From positions 29,026,673 through 29,090,672 of the forward strand of contig OU744732.1 in the NCBI GenBank assembly GCA_916613615.1: a stretch of DNA of 64,000 nucleotides. The letters are read 5' to 3'. The stretch is from Steromphala cineraria (lineage: Eukaryota > Mollusca > Gastropoda > Trochida > Trochidae). Position 1 is the stretch's first letter, and each line of letters opens with the position of its first letter. The notes below the pieces were generated by a model. That model was not told where the DNA came from, made no database searches, and saw only the letters and a list, made by a program, of their open reading frames with translations. Made by a program: the position numbers and the translations under genes. This document shows positions 43,003 through 55,550 of the stretch, one piece after another.

Positions 43003-43612
43003 ATGAAACTGTGTCTTTGTTTTTCTCTTTTAGTCCTTGTTTTAACAGGTAAGGTGTGTTTAAAACATATTTTGAAAGTCGTGAGTGTTTAAACATGTAA
43101 AGGTGAAGATGAATCTTATTAAATCAGCATGTTTCTCTTAAGGTGTCATTATTGGGTTACATTACATGAATGGTCGAAATAAAGTCATCGTATTAAAGAA
43201 GATTGATCTAGTCTGAACCATCCGATGTTTACTATTCCTTATATACAAACCTTCTTCACGTGAGAAACCAACCATCCTTTTTTATGATAATTTATATATA
43301 TCAAAATTATACATACATATACATATATACACATGAGAAAGACAAGCATATCTTTCGACCAATTTGCACTGAAAACAACATTTAAATGTATACTAGGAAA
43401 ACGTACGTAATGCAATTTTGTCGCAAATGATGTCAGTAAATTTATTTTTCTATTTCCCAGGTTCACATGGCCTGGACACAGAGTGCGAGATGAACGGAGG
43501 GGTGTGTATGGATCTGTTTGCTATGGGTAACTGTGCAGGCACATACAACCATGACAACTGCGGGGGGATCGGGGCCCATCTCTGTTGTGAACTCAGCCTA
43601 GCACTTGGTTAA
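43003..43612 (+). CDS. Small secreted six-cysteine peptide, two exons
   Basis: Exon 1 is 43003-43048 and exon 2 is 43461-43612, joined by a GT-AG intron in phase 1 to give 65 residues. Residues 1-16 (MKLCLCFSLLVLVLTG) form a signal peptide, probably cleaved near 16-20. The remainder has cysteines at 24, 31, 40, 49, 57 and 58 (C-X6-C-X8-C-X8-C-X7-CC) with GG before C31 and after C49, a disulphide-knot pattern loosely like beta-defensin or knottin peptides. The mature part has no Lys or Arg and several Asp/Glu, so it is acidic, unlike typical cationic defensins. The stop TAA overlaps AATAAA (43611-43616), a possible polyadenylation signal; ATTAAA words follow near 43688. The family is not recognised. 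A host defence, signalling or shell/mucus role is conceivable but unproven. Alternatives to a real gene seem unlikely given the signal, splice sites and cysteines. Confidence 0.8.
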
Positions 43613-43717
43613 TAAACACTGGACCGTACATGAAATAACCCTTGGGACTAAAACTGCTAAACATGGATAAATATTCGGACAATTAGAATTAAAATTTAAT
43701 TGGGAGTTTAGTGCTGA

Positions 43718-44700
43718 CTTGTCATTTTCAAGTTACTCTTGTTGTTTTTTTGCTGTCACTGCATAAATCTGAACTGCTGCTGCTTCTATTATGACTTCTA
43801 CGAATTTAACTGCTGCTGCTTATACAACTCCTACTACATATATACATGTGTCTCGTATTTCAACTACTACTGCAAGTATAACCACAGCAACCACTACCAC
43901 GTATACTAATTCTACTGCCATGGAACTCTTACCACTACATTAACATCAACAACAAGAAGACATGGTCATCAACATCCCCGCCAAATAGGTTTTCGTTATA
44001 GCTTCCAATATATTCCTACATGGGCTGCAACTCTGTAACATGTAATTCCATAGATCTTATTTTAAAACTTCATGAAGGTATTGAAACCCTGAAGACACAC
44101 AGCAAGTTTGGTTAACCTATCTCAAATAGTTTCTGAGAAATGTTGTCCCCTTGACAACACCAACTGAGTAAAACAAAAACCAGGGCAATAACTCTATAAA
44201 CAATAATTTTGCGGTTCTGATTTTCGAATTAAGTACTAGATAATTGACTTGTCATTTTCAAATTACTCTTGTTGTTTCTCATCTTCCTACGCAGAGCCTA
44301 AAACGCCAGTTTCCGAACTGTCATTTTATGCCTTGCTGCAGAGACTTTACTTTTCTGTGCTGCTATAGTGCCCCTACAGACTAGAGAGCAAGCACAGAAA
44401 ACTCAAGGTTATGCAGCAAGGCATAAAAATGACAGTTTGGAAACTGGGGTTTTAGGTTATGCGTAGGAAGATGGTTGTTTCTTTGCTGCTGCTTCTATGA
44501 CGACTTCTGCGAAGTTAAATGCTGCTGTTGATACAACCGCTGCTACATATGTATACCTGTTTCTCGTTCTTCTATCATAACAACTTCGGCCATTATAACC
44601 ACAGCAACCACAACCACCAATACTAATTATACTGCCACGGAACTATTACCACTTCTTTAATATCAACAATGATTGTCAAAGCACGTCTGCTAGTACAACA
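43718..44700. repeat. Local duplication of a CTG/ACT-rich segment
   Basis: About 280 bp (43718-44000) recur at 44245-44690, sharing GACTTGTCATTTTCAA, CTGCTGCTTCTAT and ACCACAGCAACCAC. The second copy is interrupted by the fold-back element at 44280-44473. It grades into the long ACT tract. Confidence 0.75.
44280..44473. mobile_element. 194-bp fold-back MITE with 9-bp target duplication
   Basis: Arms of about 60 bp (starts CATCTTCCTACGCAGAGCCT and ends with its near-inverse) enclose a 70-bp loop. GTTGTTTCT flanks it at 44271-44279 and 44474-44482. The undisturbed copy at 43740 shows the empty site. CAT...ATG ends and 9-bp duplication match family 5. Confidence 0.85.
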
Positions 44701-45090
44701 ATCACTACTACTTCAACTCCTACCAGTACAACTACTAAAATCAGTTTACTAGTTCCTCTACTACTACTTTAACTACTACGGCTACTGCCGTTTCTACTAC
44801 TACCTTCGCCATCACCAGTACTTCTACGACTACTGGACATACTATACTACTACTTCTACAACTTCTACAACTACCACAAAAACTTCTGCTACTTCTACTA
44901 TTACTACTACCACATCAACAATCACTACTGTAACTACTACTACTACTTCTATCACAACTACTGCTACTACTACTCTATTATTATTATTACTACTACTACT
45001 ACTCTACTACTACTATTACTACCACTACTACCACTACCACCACTACTACTATTACCACTACTACTATTACCACTACCACTACCACTACTA

Positions 45091-45141
<51 letters not shown>

Positions 45142-45179
45142 TTACCACCACCACTACTACTATTACCACTACCACTACC

Positions 45180-45232
<53 letters not shown>

Positions 45233-45608
45233 CACAACTACCACTACTACCACTACTACCACTACTACTACCACAACTACTACTACTACCACTACTACTA
45301 CTACTACTACTATTACCACTACCACTACCAATACTACTACTACTACTACTACCACAACTACTACTACTACTACTACCACAACTACCACTACCACTACCAC
45401 TACCACTACCACAACTACCACTACCACTACCACTACCACTACCACTACCACTACCACTACTACTACTACTACCACAACCACTACTACTACTACTACTACT
45501 ATCACCACTACCACTACCACTACTACTACTACTTCTACCACAACTACTACTACTACTACCACAACTACCACTACCACTACCACTACCACTACCACTACCA
45601 CTACCACA

Positions 45609-45649
<41 letters not shown>

Positions 45650-45802
45650 CTCAACCACTACTACTACTACTACCACAACCACTACTACTACTACTACCCC
45701 TACTACTTCTACTACCACAACTACTACTACTACCACTACCACTACCACTACCACTACCACAACCACTACCACTACCACTACCACTACCACTACTACTACT
45801 AT

Positions 45803-45835
<33 letters not shown>

Positions 45836-45955
45836 CACAACTACCACTACTACTACTACAACCACTACTATCACTACTACTATTACTACTACTACTACTA
45901 CTGAGACTGTATCACTACTACTACTACTGAGACTACGACTACTTTGACTACTGTA
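44700..45955. repeat. Long ACT/ACC trinucleotide tract
   Basis: About 1.2 kb of ACT and ACC triplets, with ACA, ATT and TCT variants. The minus strand of the central 870 bp is open for 291 codons, nearly all Val, which is a simple consequence of the repeat and not a gene. The degenerate left end suggests an old core with a younger expansion. Confidence 0.95.
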
Positions 45956-45959
45956 AATT

Positions 45960-47759
45960 AAAGTTGAGGGTGCAATTTTTGTAAAGCAGATAGTTCATCT
46001 CTACAGGAACCTGTAATATAATGTATATATAATACGCAAGGTTGTCCGGTTTAATAAAATCTTAATTTTATAAACAATATTATCTCCAACACAAAAGAAC
46101 TAAATATGTGATTACTATGAATAACACAATCTACAAACGTATCCTATCGATAAATCTATGGCATTAAACAAATTAAAAATAATTTCAATCGGCAAAGACG
46201 AATTTTATTATTGAATAGTTTAAAAAGATGATATTAAAAAGGAAAACTAGAAGAAACAAGAGCCATCAGGAGAGATGGCTTATCTTCCCGGCCTGACTGA
46301 AGTTGAATGATCAGTTTTAGCATATATTTTGATATACTGATTGTGTGAATAATGTTGTATTTATACATGCAGCTAATTTTGTTTGACTTTTAATAATCAT
46401 AATAAGACTATCATCAACCACACCTAAGTCTTTTTGATTAGTAAATTTTATGTTATGCCATTGTCAAGTTCCTCATGTTAATGTGAAGACAGAGGAAAAC
46501 AACCATCCTGTTTGATTGAATATGCTGTTAGATTAAAACATCTTCACTCCTTGGTGAGACACAGTTGAGAAACTAATGGTAATGTTGCATTGAAGAATGT
46601 CATTGAGTTTAAACTCCCTGCAATTTAAAAACACCAAAAGGCACATTTGTAAACAGTTTCATTGAGCTAGCCCTTATGATTTTCAAATTCTGTTCCGGAA
46701 ACACATTTCTAAATTGCGTCTCCATGGAAACCGGAAAAATAACACATACAAAAAGAAACTTGTACACCCAAAAAGCCATAACTACATGTGATGATTAGTC
46801 AACATACCAAGTTTCGTTAAGCAAGGCCAAACTGTGGCGGTTTAAATGGTAAAATCCTTCAAGTTTTATGGTAATGTTTTTTAAAATGTGTTTTAAGATC
46901 ATGACTCCAACATTTCATTCAAATATGTTACATTTGAAAATCAAAACAGGAATATGGGAGAAGAAAATGAATAATACACAATAATAATGTAATTTACGTA
47001 AAACCATCAAATTAATACAAAGCACACCAAGGATGCATTCGTAAAATATATCAAAATGCTCTTTGTTCATTGATACCATTTGGGGACGCTCAACAAAGCA
47101 TGTTATAAACATACATTATATCTAACGCTACATAACGAATTTAATGACAAAAGAATGAGTGACAGAATTATAGATTTGAGTAAGATAAGTTGTAATTCGC
47201 CAATTCTCCTACTAAACGAGAATACAATCACTTATATCAACTTTGATCGGTTGTGATGTCATATTTTGTATAGAATTCACGAACAATATCATACATCAGC
47301 GTATTTGTCTGTGCCGCCGAACTTCTACCATACCCTGGTATGTAACAGGAATTTCGACCTGTTTATATAGCGGAGACACAACGACATTGTCCCAAAGAAT
47401 ATTTAAACAAACATCAAGGCTATCGAGTCTGGCCGTACACCGAAAGGTCACATGAATGTTTATAAATTTTTTGACGCGAGGCTAGACATTAGCGTACCAA
47501 TTACACCTTCGCGCTTAAAGACAGTTATCGGTGATCATATTGAAAGTATGCTTCACAGGAGTTACTTGCCTTTGATATTGGTACCGAAGGATTTTGACGG
47601 AGGAAGTGTGATTGATTAACTGAGCTTACGTTACACCCGTACGACAAGGCGGAGTTTGTTCAGACCTAGTGTATAGAAAACAAGGTCGCACCTCGACAGA
47701 GTTGATATTTGAAATCTTATATTCGTCGGAACTAGATTTATTTTAATTAGTCTGACAGC
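45960..47759. other. Non-coding stretch
   Basis: AT-rich; open frames of up to 70 codons lack recognisable motifs. No repeats with clear termini were seen. Confidence 0.45.
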
Positions 47760-47889
47760 AACATATACAAATTTCAACATTTCAGAAGTCAGGTATATAG
47801 ACTTCTCTAACATTTCCACCAAAACTACACAGGACTGTTTCTCCTCGATCGTCTCCACATCTGAAGCCTGGACAATCCGTGATCTGGCA

Positions 47890-47964
47890 CATTCTCTCCC
47901 CACAGAGGCAGATCTTGTTAAATCAACATGACTTGATCTGCCTCTGTGGGGAGAGCCTCGAATG
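47890..47964. mobile_element. 75-bp minimal family 5 element
   Basis: Little more than the two termini (CATTCTCTCCCCACAGAGGC and its inverse) joined at AAATCAACATG. GATCTGGCA and GATCTGGCC flank it (47881-47889, 47965-47973), a 9-bp duplication with one change. It interrupts a short stretch whose flanks read in one frame (see findings). Confidence 0.75.
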
Positions 47965-48064
47965 GATCTGGCCCTGTCGAACACATTTGAAGCAACCAGA
48001 TGAAAACTTGGATGAGGATGACTTTGAACCCATCCAGCTGTAGTTAGTGTCGTGTACATCACCC

Positions 48065-48900
48065 TTCTGAGGCTTCCTTTCTGAATACAAAAACAACTGA
48101 CTTTTGAAAATATAACCTTGATTTAAACCTTTAGCATTTGTGGACGCGTTCCCTATTTCATATCACCTATAACGTGGTGATTATCATCTCTGCTATCCTA
48201 AAAGTATTTAACGACTTATTGAACCTTTGAATGTCATACCATCACTAAATTAAACATGTTTCTATTGACTTCAAGTGAGGTTGATCCAATGGTATGTCGA
48301 CCTTGAAAACTTTATTCATAGAGACAACGCCGAGGTCGACACCATGTGCCCGAGGTCGACAAATTATTGAATCCAGCGAATCTGAAGTTAAAAAATGGTC
48401 TATTGTATAAACATGTTCTTGAATTAGTTTTCCTCTGTGAAAATATGGAATGTAATCTAATTCAGAACAGTTACAAAACGACAGCTTGTTGACAGTGAGA
48501 TGTAAAGAGTTCAATATCGGAAAATCTATAATCTATTTTTGCCAGCGAAAATGAGTGATTTGATTGTCACATAAACAACTCGCGACTCACATAGGTTGAC
48601 ATTGCTTGACGTCATGTAACTCTTTGGGTCAATCAGAAATATATACGGATATAATCGATTCATATAATGATGTCATTTATTATCCATATGGTTAAAAATA
48701 AGTAGTGACATATTCAGATATTGAAAAGTTGTTTGACTAAAGACGTTTCATGTTAACTATGTTTTATTCATATTTAATGATATATTACATGCTATTAATG
48801 CCAATAAACATCCCAATAATTTTATTTTTATGGATAAGTGTATTTTATTGCATATTTGTCAAAACGCACCAAATGTCCATGTGATTTCGAAATATAAATT
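48065..48900. other. Non-coding stretch
   Basis: No gene recognised. It contains a short local repeat (CGAGGTCGACA twice near 48330-48360) and AT-rich DNA leading into the Tc1 remnant. Confidence 0.4.
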
Positions 48901-49014
48901 TTTAAACAAAAACACGTGCATATCATGAAAATGACTGCCAATATTGGCGTACATAAAGGTCAGGGTGTTTCTGTATTTCATTTGATTATTTGCTGCGGAA
49001 AAGAAATGTTGATT

Positions 49015-49935
49015 ATGCCACGATTGAGTGATCCCCAATCGAAATATCGCCATAGGAGGACTTCAAGCAGGGGAAAATTTCGTAACTGTTGCTCGACATC
49101 TAAATGTTCACAAAACAACAATATACCTTTGGAGGCGATACAACAATTTAAATTCGATGAAAAATCGTCCAAGAAGTCGAATGCCAAGAATCACAACCCC
49201 TATTCAAGATCGGTACATCCGGGTCCATGACCTACGTAATCGGCAAGCTCTACCTACAGTGACAGCCACACAAATACCAGGTTTGAGGAGAGTATCGGCT
49301 CAAACGATCAGGAACCGTGTTAAAGAAGCAAGTTTACATGCCCGGAGAGCAGTTATTGGACCTGTACTACGCACCCAACTTCGCCGACAACGATGCAATT
49401 GCTGCAACAACGTGAGGATATGGACCTTACAAAACTGGAGACGCATCTGGTTTTCAGATGAATCACGTTTTCCTTTGCATCGCCACAACGGAAGACTGCA
49501 TGTGTACAGGAGACGTCATCATTGAAACGTTTTGCACACGTATGCGTCCGACAAGTTGACAGATTTGGCGGAGGCAGTGTTATGGTTAGGGGAGCCTCTC
49601 CGAATTATAACAAACAAAGACAGATATTGCAACAAGACAACGCCTGTCCTCATACTGCACGTGCAACAATGAACTTTTTGCAGAATTCGAATGTCATTGT
49701 TTTGCCTTGGCCGACCAAACCGCCAGATCTTAACCCTTTTGAACACCTGTGGGATGCTCTAGATCGACGCGTGCTTCAACGTCTGCCAGCGCCTCAGACG
49801 TAACAGCAACTCGCCGTTGCCTTGCAGGAAGAGTGGAGAGTCATTCCCCACAAGAGAATCCGGCGTCTCATTCGTTCTTGTCCGAGGAGATGGCGTGCAG
49901 TGATTGAAGCTCGTGGTGCCCATACGAGATACTAA
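49015..49935 (+). pseudogene. Broken Tc1-type (DD34E) transposase
   Basis: The N-terminal part reads NIAIGGLQAGENFVTVARHL then NVHKTTIYLWRRY, a helix-turn-helix DNA-binding domain. The catalytic part shows WFSDESRF (first Asp), QQDNACPHTAR (second Asp) and PPDLNPFEHLWD (Glu), with exactly 34 residues between the second Asp and the Glu, defining DD34E Tc1. The C-terminus RRWRAVIEARGAHTRY and stop is intact. It is broken by a frameshift near 49030, a deletion of roughly 100 bp between 49590 and 49625 and an in-frame TAA at 49801. I could not match terminal inverted repeats at both sides, though CGGTAGTGTA near 50094-50104 may be the right end. Confidence 0.9.
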
Positions 49936-50112
49936 GAAAAACGCCCCCTAGTGACGAACTTGCTTCAGTGAGGTAACTTTGGAAATAATGTGTCTAACCA
50001 TTAAGGATGGGTATCGTTCCTCATTTCTGTATTGCAATATATTATGTGTAAAAAGTGGAAATTAAATTGGTCGCAAACAGATTTTACTGTTCTCGGTAGT
50101 GTATGTACCATA

Positions 50113-51712
50113 AACATAGCTGAAATGGTTGAAAGAAACTATAAAGATAAACTAAAATAAATAAATAGACAAATGCAAATATGGACAGCCCGAAACTTTT
50201 CACCCCGTGGTAGGATCACAGTACTTAAATCCTTAATTTTACCCACAATAAATCACTTATTTTCAGCCCTCCCTAACCCACCAAAAAACATAATTGAAGA
50301 GCTTGAAAAACAATGTTTTTCGTTTTTATGGTATAACAAACCGGATAAGATTAAACGAAATATCACAAAACAAAACTATGATGATGGTGGTTTAAGAATG
50401 CCAGATATTAAACAGACAATTGATGCTCAAAAAGTAGCATGGATTAAAAGGATTATTTTAAACAACTCAAAATTAGAAACTCTATTTTCCTTTAACGTTT
50501 CTCAAAATATACAAGATTTCATGCTCAAAGGAGAAACATTTATAAAACAAAAGGTAATAAATAAGAAAACAAACTCTTTTAGCATGGGGATCATATACGA
50601 CATCCAAAGGTAAGAAGGTTGTGCAGGGTAGTGATGTCTTATCGCAATGTTTATGGTATAATGAACATATTCTCGTAGGTAAAAAACATTTGTATATCCA
50701 CATTACGCAAACATAGGCATTACTTTTGTAAATGACTTGATAGATGAGGATGGAGTAATATATACATTTACAAAATTCCAAGATAGATATAGAACTCATT
50801 TGAAGACAAACTTTTTAGAATATGAAAGCTTAATTAGAGCAGTTAAACAATATTGTAAGACATTTTGTGACAGAATAGAACTACCATTTATTCCCTATTC
50901 ATTTCAAGACGTAGTAACAAATAAAAAAGGTTGTAGGATACATTACGACATACTTAGCCCAAGTATAGACCCTGCCGTCCATAGCTATAAACAGAAAATC
51001 GGAATCTGACCTGGAGACAATTGTAAACGAAAACGAATGGAAAACCTACTCAAAAATTGTATTTCGAGCTCATACAAATTCAGATTTTAGATGGTTCCAA
51101 TATTCTTTAATGCATAGAATTCTGCCAACAAACCAGCTTTTGTTTAAGATGGGCTATATTGATTGTCAGTTATGTTCATATTGAAACACTGCATCTGAAA
51201 GTTTACTTCACCTCTTTTATGACTGTCCAAAATCTAAAATCATTTGGAATAAATTGTTCACATGGATAAAAACAAAAACAGATATCAATTTTTATATAGA
51301 TAAGAAAAAAAATCATATTTGGGTTTCCCGAAAGAAGAAATGATGTAGTCAATCTCCTAACTTAACGATCGTCAAATTGACTCTTTTCAAAATAAGATCA
51401 TATACAAATACACCTCGATTCGATAAGATAAAAAATGAAATCATAAAAATTTACAATATGGAGATAATAAATGCCATCTCTTCTTGTAACTACACAAAAT
51501 TCGTTGGTTTCTGGTCTGACTGCCACCATTTGTTAAACTGACGCATTATAGTATGTGTTAAATGCCTCTCTTGTTTTTCATTTGTTGCTGTTTTAACCTC
51601 TCATTGTACCTTTGCCAAAATTGTCAGTATCATTATGTTTATCAATGTTATTATATGTATACACTTGATGAACTGATGTACAACAAACAATTGAATAACA
51701 TTTTTTTTTTTT
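50113..51712 (+). pseudogene. 5'-truncated L1/Tx1-like LINE, 3' half
   Basis: Translation gives the region after the reverse transcriptase catalytic core: QIWTARNFSPRGRITVLKSL, PPKNIIEELEKQCFSFLW, NKPDKIKRN and YDDGGLRMPDIKQTIDAQK. Further on it reads FRWFQYSLMHRILPTNQLL and a zinc-knuckle type CQLC...H....C pattern ending KSKIIWNKL. This order is that of L1/Tx1 elements. A stop at 50158, a TGA near 51181 and several frameshifts show it is dead. It ends with a T run followed by AAA near 51712. Confidence 0.85.
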
Positions 51713-51753
51713 AAATCTTGGCGTGATATGTGTTGCCGATACTCGATAACTCG

Positions 51754-52541
51754 CCCACATGTTTTTCACGCATGTGTTGCAGTAATTGCTAAACTGATTA
51801 AACTCAATATTTCAATTAATTCTCTATATCAAATGGAACTTTCTAGCACGAAAACAAACACTTTTTTTTAGTTAAGCACGACACGTGTGAGGCTGATAAG
51901 TGACTAAAAGTACAATGTTTCGATATAAGGGCAAAGAAAATGACAACATACGTCTTATTCATTTTGGCCTTTTTCAAAGTTCGTGATTAGATGAGGGTGA
52001 AAGTTTAAGATTAGAGTTTAAACGTTCCACCTTTGAAAACAGAATCTAAAACAACATTGTTGTCACATTCGTCGTGTTTTGACAAGGAAGGAAAATACAA
52101 GAATCGCGATTCACAAAACCTTTCCAGGGAAACTATGATTTTCACAAACATCTTTAAATAAGTAAAACATAACTTTATCTTTTATCTTCAGATTAGGAAA
52201 GGTATAGGAAATAAAAAGACTATTCCTTATATTGACCTACTTGTGTTCTATAAACGTCAAACAAATTGGTCAAGTTCGTAAAAAAATATATAAATCCCCC
52301 CAAAATCTCGTACATTCTTCTCAAAATGGTAATTATCGATAAACTTGTTTTCAATGAAAATCTAAAATCAGTCATTTATGTTCGCGGAAAGCAAATTCAC
52401 ACGTCCAATTTAAAAAAGATGCTAGCTATATAACCCACTGAATGGTACCAATCCGTAACTGCCATTCTAAATGCTTTCAATACGTTCCGGAATTACGTTT
52501 GACTGATTGACGCGCATCATTGTCCTGTTCTGCCACTTCAA
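51754..52541. repeat. Segmental duplication, copy A (uninterrupted)
   Basis: 51754-52327 matches 54164-54739, and 52393-52541 matches 56208-56356, at high identity with scattered substitutions and a few small indels. The 65 bp between (52328-52392) are absent in copy B, where the 1465-bp element sits instead. No gene is recognised in it. Confidence 0.85.
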
Positions 52542-53123
52542 TTTGTAACATTTTGACAATAACTTTACTTCTTTTCCATATTGATTGCTTTAATCAATAT
52601 TCATTTAAACATAAGATATAACATTTAACTGGCTTTAGCTTGCATTAATCCTGGCTTAATAACCGATACTTGTCCGTACGCTATGTTCTTTATAAACAAT
52701 ATGAATTAAACCATTAAAAGACAGACAATTGATATAGTTCATATATAAGTTTTAATTATTATGCGATAATTTGTTTTAGGGGATAAAGCCTTCAGTAGAG
52801 AATTAAAGAGCAGATAGATTAGAAAGTAAAAGTAAGAATGGTTTATTTTTGTTTATAGCGACGCTCACCATTCTTCTTTATGAGTCTCCATTTGCCTGTT
52901 TGGAATTTTGGACGTGATGTAATATAAAAATAGTTTCCTATGGAGATCAAATGATCTAGGTCTATACTGTGAAAAAGTCGACAAAAGCAGGGACGGAAAA
53001 ATAATACAATATTTACATTATTTCAACAGAAGGATAACATACATACATGGTTTGCTGAAAAAATATGTCAATTTCTTAAATATGGAAATATTGGCGATAA
53101 AAAAGGGATGGAGTGATATATCT

Positions 53124-53368
53124 ATACTATACTATACTATACTATACTATACTATACTATACTATACTATACTATACTATACTATACTATACTATACTAT
53201 ACTATACTATACTATACTATACTATACTATACTATGTTGTGCTGTGCTGTGCTATACTATATTATAACAAACCATACTATACTATGCTATGCTATGCTCT
53301 GCTCTGCTCTGCTCTGCTCTGCTCTGCTCTGCTCTGCTGTGCTATGCTATGCTACGCTATACCATACT
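53124..53368. repeat. Pentanucleotide repeats (ACTAT)n and (TGCTC)n
   Basis: About 22 copies of ACTAT (53124-53235) pass into GTGCT, GCTAT and then TGCTC units. Open frames over it are artefacts. Confidence 0.95.
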
Positions 53369-53371
53369 TAT

Positions 53372-53450
53372 TAGTATAGCGCCAATATCCAGCTCAGAGA
53401 GCGCTGCTCAAAGGCCCTTTGGTTTTCCCTCGATCATTTGATATCAGTCC
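53372..53450 (-). repeat. LINE/SINE 3' end fragment
   Basis: The minus strand reads GGGCCTTTGAGCAGCGCTCT and then ATATTGGCGCTATAC, the G/C-rich 3' end pattern of CR1/L2-derived repeats. The pentanucleotide array starts right at its tail and may have grown from it. Confidence 0.5.
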
Positions 53451-55189
53451 TCATGTCACACATCTCTTACCATCTCAACTCCCGGGGAGCATACAACTGG
53501 TTGAAAAGAAGGTGTGCTAGTTGTGTGTTTTTTTTGTGTTTGTATGAATTGTATGAATAAAAATGTATTGTTTGTTTTAGTACTGTATATTTTAAGTAAA
53601 AATGTAAAAAAAACTCTCTGATAACCCTTTTTGGTGGCCAATATAAAAAAGTGATCTCTTTTTATGTATATTAATCATGTATTGTATTGGATGAGACAGT
53701 AAAAAATAATATCCCTCTCTCTCTCTCAGCTATTTGGAACATTGAGCGATGTCACTCTCAATCCATTGGTGCATGTAGATGTTTTCATAAAACTCTTCAA
53801 TGTAGGCATTAGTGAACGCCACCAATAAAACGAGGGCATCGTAAAGGGCTAATATTAACGAGGGATACAGTTGGTAAAGCAAAGGTTATGCAAAGGCTAC
53901 GAACAGGGTTACAGCGAATGCTCGGGTTATTATTTGGCATACGCACAAATTGAACACACCTGCATTGATTTCAAATACAAAAAAAACAACATAAATAGTG
54001 AATTTTTAAACATATTAAAGATACGCAATTTTTGACCTTCGGCATCGTTCTTTAACTTTAATATTTCAGGGTAAAACTATACTTTATGATAGTTAGGGCT
54101 ACTCTTTTGCTTAAACACTTAAATTTACGCAGTACATGTACATGTTGGAAATTGATTTTGTACCCACATGTATTTCACGCATGTGTTGCAGTAATTGCTA
54201 AACTGATTAAACTCAATATTTCAATTAATTCTCTCAAATGGAACTTTCTAGCACGAAAACAAACACTTTTTTTAGTTAAGCACGGCACGTGTGAGGCTGA
54301 TAAATGACTAAAAGTACAATGTTTCGATATTAGGGCAAAGAAAATGACAACTTACCTCTTATTCATCTTGGCCTTTTTCAAAATTCGTGATTAGATGAGG
54401 GGGAAAGTTTAAGATTAGGGTTTAAACGTTCCGCCTTTGAAAACAAAATCTAAAACAACATTGTTGTTTATTCAATCACATTCGTCGTGTTTTGACAAGG
54501 AAGGGAAACATAAGAATCGCGATTCATAAAACCTTTTCCAGGGAAACTATGGTTTTCACAAACGTCTTTAAATAAGTAAAACATAACTTTATCTTTTATC
54601 TTCAGATAAGGAAAGGTATAGGAAATAAAAAGACTATTCCTTATATTGACCTACTTGTGTTCAATAAACGTCAAACAAATTGGTCACGTTCGTAAAAAAA
54701 TATAAAACCCAAAAAAATCCCACACATTCTTCTCAAAATTCATATTGGGTGCCAAACGGGACTTTAATCGCTATTTAGTAAGCTTACTAAATGAATAAGT
54801 AAGAATACTAATTCATTTAGTAAGCTTCCTAAATATAAACGACTTAGTAAGCTTCCTAAATGAATTAGTAAGCTTATTAAATCACATCTTATTTGATGAT
54901 TTAGTAAGCTTACTAAATCACATCTGGGTTGTTGAAAAGTAAATCAATGACTGCTCCCTAGAACAAAAGAAACTATTGTATTTTTTGGATATCAAGACCG
55001 CAATTTAGTTCATCATTTTTGATAGTTTTTTTAAATTAGGAAGGATTTTAATTTTAAAAAATGATGTGAAACGAGCGAACTCTCGAATTTGCGAGCATGA
55101 GCCGTCTGAAGAGTAGGATTTATCATCCAAAACTGTGTTCCACAGGAGATATCGCTTTGACAGTAGATTTTGACCAATGCCCTGTAGTC

Positions 55190-55322
55190 AGAAAATACAT
55201 GACATCACAAACGTTTTACATCATCAGTAATGACATCACAATGCTATGACGTCATAAACACAACGACGTCACAATGCTATGACGTCATTAACATCATGTC
55301 ACAATGCTATGACATCACTGGT
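55190..55322. repeat. ~30-bp imperfect repeats with TGACGTCA motifs
   Basis: CACAATGCTATGACGTCAT or a variant appears three times. TGACGTCA is the palindromic CRE consensus. It lies inside the 1465-bp element. Any regulatory role is conjecture. Confidence 0.65.
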
Positions 55323-55404
55323 TTAGGAGTTTTAGAGCTATGCAGTGTTTAAAGATGTACATTTTCCATGTTAATGTGATGAAAAATGATTTTGGATGAT
55401 AAAT

Positions 55405-55550
55405 AGAATCTCACCCTCGTGTCTTCTGATATCAAATATATCAACACTCGTTGATAAAAGTAAAATATCCTCGGCAAGCCTCGGATATTGGATACTTTTA
55501 TCAACTTGTGTTGATATATTTGATATCAGAAGACACTTGGGTGAGATTCT
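55405..55550. repeat. 146-bp nearly perfect palindrome
   Basis: The arms (AGAATCTCACCCTCGTGTCT and its near-inverse) extend about 60 bp, and the central part (AATATCC...GGATATT) continues the pairing. It could form a long hairpin. It is nested in the 1465-bp element. Confidence 0.8.

Noticed and set aside
44999..45874. 291-codon valine-rich open frame on the minus strand
   Set aside because: It is the ACT/ACC trinucleotide tract read in one frame; no other composition, no signal, no splice context.
47631..48062. 143-codon minus-strand frame
   Set aside because: It runs through the 75-bp MITE and its flanks; the part inside the MITE is not host sequence, and the rest has no homology I recognise.
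53052..53379. Tyr/Leu-rich frames at the pentanucleotide repeat
   Set aside because: Pure simple-repeat translation.
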